From the IMG/VR virus record IMGVR_UViG_3300036770_005011, positions 1 to 24,269 of that record: a DNA stretch of 24,269 bases. One strand, written 5' to 3'. The notes under the pieces are model-generated. The model ran no database searches. It had not been told where the DNA came from and worked only from the letters and a program-made list of their open reading frames with translations. The stretch comes from a virus. Positions 1-6,262 of this stretch are shown piece after piece; positions within the stretch are counted from its first letter, which is position 1, and every line of letters starts with the position of its first letter. The position numbers and the translations under genes are program-made.

Positions 1-459
1 TCCAGATGAACCGTTTACACCTGAACTGCCTGAACTTCCTGAACTACCAGTTGAACCAGAAGATCCTGTGCTACCAGAACTACCAGCAGATCCACTGCTT
101 CCTGATGATCCATTAATTCCTGAACTGCCCGAAGAACCATTTTGACCCGATGATCCAGATGAACCGTTTACACCAGAACTGCCTGAGCTTCCTGAACTAC
201 CAGTTGAACCAGAAGATCCTGTGCTACCAGAACTACCAGCAGATCCACTGCTTCCTGAAGATCCATTAATTCCTGAACTGCCCGAAGAACCGTTTTGACC
301 AGATGATCCAGATGAACCGTTTACACCTGAACTGCCTGAACTTCCTGAACTACCAGTTGAACCAGAAGATCCTGTGCTACCAGAACTACCAGCAGATCCA
401 CTGCTTCCTGATGATCCATTAATTCCTGAACTGCCCGAAGAACCGTTTTGACCAGATGA
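1..459 (-). repeat. 153-base tandem repeat, three full copies, inside the collagen-like gene
   Basis: Units begin at 1, 154 and 307, each 153 bases, and a fourth starts at 460 but diverges after about 16 bases. Each unit codes for 51 residues, exactly 17 Gly-X-Y triplets, with fixed landmarks GQNG, GING and GVNG. The units differ at only a few bases (for example a GAT/GAA change and changes around the GQNG codons). The array continues past the left edge, so the copy number is unknown. Confidence 0.95.
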
Positions 460-960
460 TCCAGATGAACCGTTTGCTCCTGAACTTCCTGATGATCCAG
501 ATGAACCTGAACTTCCAGAGGATCCGCTACTACCACCACTACCAGATGATCCAGATGAACCAGACGAACCACTAGACCCAGAACTTCCAGACGATCCAGA
601 TGAACCATTTGCACCAGAGCTACCTGAACTACCTGAACTACCAGTTGAACCAGAAGATCCTGTACTACCAGAACTTCCAGATGATCCTGATGAACCTGAT
701 GAACCGCTAGATCCAGAACTTCCAGACGAACCTGAAGAACCAGAACTTCCAGATGAACCACTTGATCCAGATGTGCCGCTACTACCCGAAGATCCAGCTG
801 GTCCTATTTCTTTGCCTGTAACAGATATTGCCGCATTAGGAATTAAATTTATATCAATTTCATTTTCGCAAGTATTAACGTTGCTTTGTAATGAAGAATT
901 AACTACGCTTACATCAATTGTATTTTTGCTGTTTGTAACATTTACATCAATACTTGCCAT
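1..960 (-). CDS. Collagen-like Gly-Ser-rich phage fibre protein (C-terminus outside window)
   Basis: The frame is open from an ATG at 960 to the left edge (320 codons, no stop). Residues 1-52 are a non-repetitive head (starts MASIDVNVTN). From Gly53 on, every third residue is glycine, about 89 Gly-X-Y triplets without interruption. X and Y are mostly serine, with some Asn, Thr, Ala, Ile, Val and Gln and almost no proline. Collagen-like triplets are common in phage tail fibres and capsid fibres and fold as triple helices; the non-repetitive N-terminus is probably the virion anchor and the missing C-terminus the tip. The ATG lies 3 bases after the stop of the neighbour at 964-1293, so they are likely co-transcribed. 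The repeats are about half serine, which makes the protein a possible O-glycosylation target for the enzymes at 16405-21961 (inference). Fibre role is inferred; collagen-like character is seen directly. Confidence 0.85.
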   Translation of the reverse strand, partial: MASIDVNVTNSKNTIDVSVVNSSLQSNVNTCENEIDINLIPNAAISVTGKEIGPAGSSGSSGTSGSSGSSGSSGSSGSSGSSGSSGSSGSSGSSGSSGSTGSSGSTGSSGSSGSSGANGSSGSSGSSGSSGSSGSSGSSGSGGSSGSSGSSGSSGSSGSSGANGSSGSSGQNGSSGSSGINGSSGSSGSAGSSGSTGSSGSTGSSGSSGSSGVNGSSGSSGQNGSSGSSGINGSSGSSGSAGSSGSTGSSGSTGSSGSSGSSGVNGSSGSSGQNGSSGSSGINGSSGSSGSAGSSGSTGSSGSTGSSGSSGSSGVNGSSG

Positions 961-963
961 ATT

Positions 964-1293
964 TTATAGATGTGTCACATCTGGTAACACGTTTAATCGG
1001 AATTCAAATAATGTTTGATCTTTTATTCCGGTTGAATAAAAATGAACATCACCATATAAATTAATAGGCGGAAAACCTTTTGTTACACTTGCCGGTATAT
1101 CAAAATATACTGAACCACTTTGATATGCTGCATACGCAACAGTTGGAACAAATTGATATAATAAATTTCCATCTGGATGTGCGCGAATTTGACCGGTGCA
1201 ACTCAAATTACTAAAATCATCAGTTGCAGATGAAAGATTGACTGTTTGTGTGCAAAGATAATCACCTCTAATAACTGATAGTTGAGTAGCCAT
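964..1293 (-). CDS. Small beta-rich virion-associated protein, unidentified
   Basis: 109 residues, starting MATQLSVIRGDY. I do not recognise it with certainty. The opening, followed by short beta-like segments and a CTGQIRAHPDGNLLYQF stretch, resembles small beta-sandwich domains found at the N-terminus of phage baseplate or fibre-attachment proteins. It sits immediately upstream of the collagen-like fibre gene (3-base gap), which suggests a fibre-linked structural role. It lies downstream of a terminator at 1329-1358, so it probably has its own promoter; GTGTAA (minus strand, 1309-1304) lies 10 bases before the ATG. No Shine-Dalgarno is visible. Confidence 0.6.
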   Translation of the reverse strand: MATQLSVIRGDYLCTQTVNLSSATDDFSNLSCTGQIRAHPDGNLLYQFVPTVAYAAYQSGSVYFDIPASVTKGFPPINLYGDVHFYSTGIKDQTLFEFRLNVLPDVTHL

Positions 1294-1328
1294 TTTTAAT
1301 ATTTTACACTTGATTTAAAAAAAGAGAC

Positions 1329-1358
1329 AAAAAAACCCCCATCTTGCGATGGAGGTTT
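1329..1358 (-). terminator. Rho-independent terminator after the SAP-like gene
   Basis: Read on the minus strand: an 8-pair GC-rich stem (1355-1348 with 1343-1336, one T-G wobble), extended by three A-T pairs, with a GCAA tetraloop, then a run of seven T (1335-1329) shared with the stem base. It lies 17 bases past the stop of the gene at 1375-1809 and separates that transcript from the fibre genes. Confidence 0.85.
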
Positions 1359-1374
1359 AATAAAAAATATAATA

Positions 1375-1809
1375 TTAAATTTCCTTTAATATTCGAATTG
1401 TTTTTGCGTGTTCCGGATTATTTGGATCTAAATTAAAAGCTGGATTTTGTGTTGTCATTGAAATCGTACCGCGAGAATGCTGCTTAAATTGACGCAATAA
1501 TTTTTCTTTCAACTCCATTCTTGATCCACTACCGAATATGCCTAACTTCTCACACATATTTTGTAAATCTAGCATTGTCATCTCTGCTAATTTCTCTTTA
1601 AATACTTCTAAATTAGAAGTACCAAAAGGATTCATCTTTTTGATGCCTAAAATTTCTTCAAGCTCTTTTACCTTTTGAATATCAGGATCATCGTTTTTCT
1701 TACCGTCTGCTAAAATTAAATTATCTAGCTGTGATTTGTTTTCAGTAGCTTTAATTTCTGTTTTTGATTCAACCTTCTTTGTTGTATTTTTCTTGGTCTT
1801 TTTAGCCAT
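1375..1809 (-). CDS. Small basic protein with SAP-like helix-loop-helix
   Basis: 144 residues. Residues 1-20 are very lysine-rich. Residues about 78-110 (MLDLQNMCEKLGIFGSGSRM and the following KEKLLRQFKQ) have the pattern of a SAP-type DNA- or RNA-binding motif: a short helix with leucines, a Gly-rich turn, then a Lys/Arg-rich helix. Its place after the capsid gene suggests a head or DNA-associated protein, but the family is not recognised. The ATG at 1809 has no Shine-Dalgarno. A strong terminator follows the gene. Confidence 0.65.
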   Translation of the reverse strand: MAKKTKKNTTKKVESKTEIKATENKSQLDNLILADGKKNDDPDIQKVKELEEILGIKKMNPFGTSNLEVFKEKLAEMTMLDLQNMCEKLGIFGSGSRMELKEKLLRQFKQHSRGTISMTTQNPAFNLDPNNPEHAKTIRILKEI

Positions 1810-1837
1810 ATAAGATAATAGTAAAATAATGATATAT

Positions 1838-2692
1838 TTAAATAAAAACTTGCGGATATAAAGCTTTCATTTTATTCACATATTCATGTATTTCCGGTCG
1901 GTTCCATTTACGACTTAATTTTGGTAAATTAAATTTATATAAAAAATCAAAAACAACAGCCGCACGAATACCGTTAATTGAAAACACCGGATATTTATTT
2001 AAACTGTAAGAAATTGAATTTTTTTTATTTCTAAAATAACAATTTGAAAATTTATCAAAAATTATTTTATGAAGCCATTCAATAATAAAAATTGAACTAC
2101 TAATTACTCTAAATGCTAAAATATTTCTTTTTTTATCAAAAAAAATACATCCATCACCATCAATATATCCTATCAAATAACAAAATTTTAAATATTCATC
2201 GTTTAAATTTGGCGGCGCTAGTCTTGATGTTTTATTTGGAATTATATTATAATATTTTTGCAAATCAGCAATCCATTTAGGTTCAGATATAACCACTCGC
2301 GAATGCAAAAAAGTACCATCTCTTAGCGATGTTTTTATCGGTCCATCAAATCCTGCATCTTTTTTAAATTGCTCCAAATGTTCAATATCAGAATTTGATA
2401 TTTCTAATCTGTAATTATAACAATTCAAACTATGTTTATTAATTGATGCATCAGCCGCACTAAATCCAGCCCAATAACAAGAAATGGCATTGGGAATCCA
2501 AAAATCTATATTTACATTATATTTTTTAGCAGATTTAAATGGGTTTTTTATTTTTAATTGTTTCGCTTTATTTTGACAAGAATGCGAACTACGGTTTAAA
2601 AATTTTCCAATATCTTTATAAGAATAAACTCCAGTAGAACATTTTTCTTTTAGAATATTGATTTCTGAATCAGTCCATAATTGATAGTTCAT
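1838..2692 (-). CDS. Free-standing LAGLIDADG homing endonuclease
   Basis: 284 residues. An N-terminal Myb/SANT-like helix-turn-helix (residues about 5-48, WTDSEINILKE...KDIGKFLNRSSHSCQNKAKQL) is followed by two LAGLIDADG motifs: YWAGFSAADASI with Asp81, and YLIGYIDGDGCIF with Asp180. Two motifs in one chain is the monomeric arrangement, in which each motif gives one metal-binding acid and the enzyme cuts a long asymmetric site. Such genes spread by cutting alleles that lack them. It stands between the capsid gene's terminator and the SAP-like gene, is as AT-rich as the background and unlike the richer capsid gene, and looks intact. The N-terminal HTH probably adds site specificity. Activity is inferred. 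Confidence 0.85.
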   Translation of the reverse strand: MNYQLWTDSEINILKEKCSTGVYSYKDIGKFLNRSSHSCQNKAKQLKIKNPFKSAKKYNVNIDFWIPNAISCYWAGFSAADASINKHSLNCYNYRLEISNSDIEHLEQFKKDAGFDGPIKTSLRDGTFLHSRVVISEPKWIADLQKYYNIIPNKTSRLAPPNLNDEYLKFCYLIGYIDGDGCIFFDKKRNILAFRVISSSIFIIEWLHKIIFDKFSNCYFRNKKNSISYSLNKYPVFSINGIRAAVVFDFLYKFNLPKLSRKWNRPEIHEYVNKMKALYPQVFI

Positions 2693-2729
2693 ATATTATT
2701 ATATATATTAAAGGTAAGTTATCTAGTTT

Positions 2730-2759
2730 AAAAAAAATGCAGAACACATGTTCTGCATT
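2730..2759 (-). terminator. Rho-independent terminator after the major capsid gene
   Basis: On the minus strand a perfect 10-base-pair stem (2759-2750 with 2745-2736, arms AATGCAGAAC and GTTCTGCATT) has a four-base loop and runs into eight T (2737-2730). It lies 9 bases past the capsid gene stop, as expected for a very strongly expressed unit, and it insulates the homing endonuclease gene from capsid transcription. Confidence 0.9.
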
Positions 2760-2768
2760 ATGATTATA

Positions 2769-3959
2769 TTACACTAGAAGACCCACAAGTGCCCTATTGT
2801 CAAGAACCATACGGCCCTCTTCTAATGCACCATAGTAACCAATCTTGCCTTGACGCAATGTATATTGATCATCAGCGACAAGATTGAATTCAGAACCAGT
2901 GTCAGAATCAACAGCGACAGCACGAACGAGAGAATCGCGTGATCTATCGAGACCAACGATAACTTGTTCGGTTGTTTGAATAGCTCTAGCAGTACCGCTA
3001 TTAGCAGGTAAAGCGTAGTTGTCAGCATAACTTACGCCAGAAGAAACTGTGCTGAAGATTGTGTTGAACTTCTTACCAACGCCGAATTCGAGAATTTCCA
3101 TGATGGAAACACCGAAGAATTCAGGAATACCAGCTTGGCTGAAGATTTGATCACGAATAGCATCAGTAGCTACGATACCGTTGTTACCACCGGTTTGATC
3201 AGCTTGATAACCAGCAGCTGTACCACCCTTAGCTAATGAACCCTTAGTGTTAATTGGGTTATAAGCCATACCACGAATTTCTTCGATGATTTCAGGTGAA
3301 ACGATGAGATCAGTTAGACCACGACGAGCACCTGAAGGAGTACCACCAACGAATGAAGCGTTGATTCTCTTGATCTTGGTAAATAACTTGTTCAAGTCAT
3401 TCAAAACAAATCTACCGGGAGCGGCAGCGCGGAAAACGTGATAGTTATCAGCAGCTGTAGCAGAATTACCAGTGGAAGCATTAGCGAGAGCAGTCATTAG
3501 AAGATTAGCAGAAGTTCTTTCTTGCTTGAGCATAACTTCTTGAGCTACGCGAGTGAAAGACTTGCTGACAACATCTAAACGGCTCTTAGCAGCATACTTC
3601 TTATCGAATGCGACAGCGCTGTCCAAGCGATAAGTAGCGATCTTGAGTTCAGAAGCCAAAGGTTGAACGATATTTTGAGGAAGACCACCAGCTACAGATT
3701 GGCTGTAAACTTTGATGTAATCTTCATCGAAGATATCATAATATAAATCCAAAGGAATGGAAGGATTATCTTCAGCGTTGAATTGAAGACTTGTAAACAA
3801 GTTAGAAACAGTAGGAGCATTATTGATAACTTCAGCCAAAACAGGACCAATGAATTCAGCCAAAGCTACTTGAGCTTCATAGGCTACTTCACGATTCTTG
3901 GAAGCTAATGCTTTGATTAGTTCGACTTGTTCGTCTGTTCTCTTTAAAACGATTTTCAT
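2769..3959 (-). CDS. Major capsid protein, T4 gp23-like (HK97 fold expected)
   Basis: 396 residues, shorter than T4 gp23 (521). It has the composition and layout of a phage major capsid protein: a helical N-terminal region (residues 1-60), a segment ending FDEDYIKVYSQSVAGGLPQNIV, a long helix of the spine type around residues 120-165, and a beta-rich C-terminus with VIVGLDRSRDSLVRAVAVDS. Position agrees: just after protease-scaffold and the likely decoration gene, with its own strong terminator. Base composition is markedly richer in G and C than surrounding genes, as expected for codon choice in the most abundant virion protein. The ATG at 3959 has no Shine-Dalgarno sequence upstream. Identification rests on context plus general sequence character, not on an alignment. 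Confidence 0.8.
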   Translation of the reverse strand: MKIVLKRTDEQVELIKALASKNREVAYEAQVALAEFIGPVLAEVINNAPTVSNLFTSLQFNAEDNPSIPLDLYYDIFDEDYIKVYSQSVAGGLPQNIVQPLASELKIATYRLDSAVAFDKKYAAKSRLDVVSKSFTRVAQEVMLKQERTSANLLMTALANASTGNSATAADNYHVFRAAAPGRFVLNDLNKLFTKIKRINASFVGGTPSGARRGLTDLIVSPEIIEEIRGMAYNPINTKGSLAKGGTAAGYQADQTGGNNGIVATDAIRDQIFSQAGIPEFFGVSIMEILEFGVGKKFNTIFSTVSSGVSYADNYALPANSGTARAIQTTEQVIVGLDRSRDSLVRAVAVDSDTGSEFNLVADDQYTLRQGKIGYYGALEEGRMVLDNRALVGLLV

Positions 3960-3977
3960 ATTATGTTAAGTTGGATA

Positions 3978-4649
3978 TTAGACAACGTAAGATGTAACGC
4001 AGTCGATTTGAACGAGAGCATATTTTCCTGTTGTGGCACCAGCGAAATAATCGCTCTTACCATTTTGGGAAACACGTTGACCAGTAGCTAGAATTCTACC
4101 GACGATGCTTGTAGTACCAGTGATTGGTGAAACTGTAGCAGCATCTAGACCAGAAACTTTACCAGCATTAGCAGAAACAACAAGGTGATTGTTAACTGTC
4201 ATGCTAGCATCGACCCAATCAATAGCTGTATCAGCTAATGTGAAAACACCGCGTGTAGCTACAGGAACAGCTTGACCAGATAGAACGGCTTGGAGTTCAG
4301 CTCTCTTAACAGGATTATAGAGAAGCTTTTCACCGTTTTCATCGGTTAGAAGTGTTTGATTGAGCGTAATACCAAGAACTGGAGAACCAGCGGTAGCCGC
4401 AGTAAAGGTGAGAGGTACAGAAGGGTATTGAGCAGCACCCAAGAAAGGATAGTCTGTCTTACCTAGTACTGTATCGTTAGTAGAGTAAGTAATTGGATCT
4501 AGATCCAAGTTACCAGCTGATACTTTGACGAATACACCGGCAGAACCGTTACCATTTGTTGATGGTGTGGAGTCTACAGTGTCGCTTGCGAACAAGTTGA
4601 TAACATCATGTTCGCTATATTGTCTAAATGGATATAATCTTAGTGACAT
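3978..4649 (-). CDS. Probable capsid decoration / accessory head protein
   Basis: 223 residues, rich in Ala, Thr, Val, Gly and Ser with repeated short beta-like stretches (GVFVKVSAGN, LVVSANAGKVSG, GRILATGQRVS), no charged coiled coil and no membrane segment. This is the usual look of capsid stabilising or decoration proteins, and such genes often lie directly beside the capsid gene. It shares the GC-richer codon use of the capsid gene, pointing to high expression. It is 18 bases upstream of the capsid start and 6 bases downstream of the protease-scaffold stop, clearly one operon. A head fibre or vertex protein is also possible. Confidence 0.55.
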   Translation of the reverse strand: MSLRLYPFRQYSEHDVINLFASDTVDSTPSTNGNGSAGVFVKVSAGNLDLDPITYSTNDTVLGKTDYPFLGAAQYPSVPLTFTAATAGSPVLGITLNQTLLTDENGEKLLYNPVKRAELQAVLSGQAVPVATRGVFTLADTAIDWVDASMTVNNHLVVSANAGKVSGLDAATVSPITGTTSIVGRILATGQRVSQNGKSDYFAGATTGKYALVQIDCVTSYVV

Positions 4650-4655
4650 ATAGTT

Positions 4656-6251
4656 TTAAAATTTAACTGTTATATTTTCCTTACTGAAAGCCTTGCTAAG
4701 TCTTTCTTTCCAAGAAACCTTCTCTTCAGTCGGCTCAATGCCTTGAGCGGGTATAGCAGCATCTTCAGGCTTTGCATTAGCTAAAGCGGTTTCGACTTCA
4801 ACAGTTTTTTCAACTACTTCGCTTGCTACTGTTTTTACTTGTCCCATTCTCTTAGCTAGTTCGGCTTCGAGACGGTCTTGGAAAGCTTTTTCTTGATCAG
4901 CCTTGAAAGCTTTGCTCTTGTGTCTATAAACTACTGCTAGTTTATCCTTATAAGAAGCAAAAGCCTCATCAGACTTATCTAAAGCGCTAATTTCTTTAGC
5001 GAGAAATTGACGATCTACATCATCAAAATCATATTCAGTATCTAGAACATTCATTCTAGAATTAAAAAGTTCTTGAGCGGCTTGGGCGCTCATTGTGGTT
5101 TCGAGTTCATTCAATCTAGCTAATGAATCAGCTAGCTTCTTGTTATTTTCTTCAAGATCTTTCTTGAACTGTTCGGCTTGAGCGACGGCTTCGAGCTTTG
5201 CTTTTTCAGCAGAAGCGATCTCAGCTTTGATTTCGTCGTTCTTGAGTTTGATACTTTCAGCGATCTTTGCAGAAATAGAAGCAACAGCTTCTTCACTGAA
5301 TTTTTCAGATTCTTGCTTTTCAGCGAGAACTGTTTTTAGCGCGGATAATATTTGGTCTAAATCCATAACTTTATTTTTGGTAATATTTACAGTATTATTT
5401 TGATTTTGTGAAAAATTATCTACTATTACTTTTTTAGGTGTATCAATTTCAATTGATTCAACGATTTCTAAAACTTCTGCTTCTGTATCTTCTTCAACTT
5501 CGTTTTCTTCTTCATTGTCAATAATAACACCTTGAACATCAGCAGCTGGATTCGTAGTAAATCCAATGCCTAATGGATAAATTCTGCCAGTTACTAATCT
5601 ATAAACTGGAGTGCCATCATTTAAAGTGCCGGGACCATCAAAACCTTTTAAGAATTTCTTAAATTCTTCTATTTGATTTTGTTTAGTAATTATTTCAGCA
5701 TTTTTTAGATCCAAGCTACCGATTGCAATTGCATATTCATTGAAACCAATTTCCCAGCTTGCGCTAATCTTTTGATATAATGGAGAATCAGGATTGTTAG
5801 AATTAACTAACGCATCAGCAAAATCACGATCAACTGTTTTATAAACGACAGCAGCTAAAGCAATATTGAATGGATCTAATTTTCCTTTAACATCATCTTC
5901 AAATAATAATTGATTATCACCATAAGATGAAAAAGCGGAATTAACAATATGACCAACAACTCTTGTTTTCTTATGTTCGATATTAGTAGGTTTATGAATA
6001 AAATATTTTTTAAAAGCAATTGCTGTATCGGTATTAATACCATCGCCGTTTTTATTAAAACGATTTACTACAGCAGCATTAAATGCAGCGCCAACAAGAT
6101 CGATGTTTTTATCCAAATTAACACTATTAGGAATTAAACTTCTTAAACCATCTAACGAAGCAACAGACAACAAAGGATTTTGATCAAAATTTAATGAAGC
6201 CGTAACTATATTATCAAATTTTGTTTTATAACGATAAAGATCGCTTGACAT
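4656..6251 (-). CDS. Prohead protease joined to scaffold/core protein
   Basis: 531 residues. Residues 1-240 look like a phage prohead protease: NIEHKKTRVVGHI with His93 (and His101), then a small segment SASWE with Ser163/Ser165, both typical of the His-Ser maturation proteases (T4 gp21, HK97 type), then a PLGIGFTTNPAADVQG-type strand. An acidic linker follows (about 248-270). Residues 296-450 are a highly charged Lys/Glu/Ala helix or coiled coil as in scaffold/core proteins (T4 gp22), and the C-terminus is basic. In T4 these are separate genes 21 and 22. Expected role: assemble the prohead around the core, then digest scaffold and trim head proteins. Which serine is catalytic cannot be settled by eye. 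Confidence 0.75.
   Translation of the reverse strand: MSSDLYRYKTKFDNIVTASLNFDQNPLLSVASLDGLRSLIPNSVNLDKNIDLVGAAFNAAVVNRFNKNGDGINTDTAIAFKKYFIHKPTNIEHKKTRVVGHIVNSAFSSYGDNQLLFEDDVKGKLDPFNIALAAVVYKTVDRDFADALVNSNNPDSPLYQKISASWEIGFNEYAIAIGSLDLKNAEIITKQNQIEEFKKFLKGFDGPGTLNDGTPVYRLVTGRIYPLGIGFTTNPAADVQGVIIDNEEENEVEEDTEAEVLEIVESIEIDTPKKVIVDNFSQNQNNTVNITKNKVMDLDQILSALKTVLAEKQESEKFSEEAVASISAKIAESIKLKNDEIKAEIASAEKAKLEAVAQAEQFKKDLEENNKKLADSLARLNELETTMSAQAAQELFNSRMNVLDTEYDFDDVDRQFLAKEISALDKSDEAFASYKDKLAVVYRHKSKAFKADQEKAFQDRLEAELAKRMGQVKTVASEVVEKTVEVETALANAKPEDAAIPAQGIEPTEEKVSWKERLSKAFSKENITVKF
5364..5366 (-). other. Candidate internal start for a separate scaffold protein
   Basis: Met296 of the protease-scaffold frame (ATG at 5366-5364) starts MDLDQILSALKTVLAEKQES, exactly where the charged scaffold helix begins. 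Base composition changes at this point: samples downstream (coding for scaffold) are about 37-42% GC, like the capsid genes, and samples upstream (coding for protease) about 20-25%. This would fit translation of extra scaffold from an internal start, as known for nested scaffold genes such as lambda Nu3 within C. Inference only; no ribosome site is visible. Confidence 0.4.
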
Positions 6252-6262
6252 ATAGTAAAATA

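Noticed and set aside
1-459. CRISPR array or diversity-generating template
   Set aside because: Repeats are directly adjacent, in-frame collagen code without spacers; no reverse transcriptase or cas gene is present.
321-761. Minus-strand reading of 146 residues rich in Leu, Val and Gln within the collagen-like gene
   Set aside because: It is a shifted frame of the Gly-Ser-Ser repeat. The true frame is open across the whole region with perfect Gly-X-Y periodicity.
773-1018. Plus-strand open frame of 81 residues
   Set aside because: It runs antisense to the start of the collagen-like gene and the end of the 964-1293 gene; no promoter or ribosome site.
2822-3028. 68-residue minus-strand frame with a hydrophobic look
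   Set aside because: It lies wholly inside the capsid gene in another frame.
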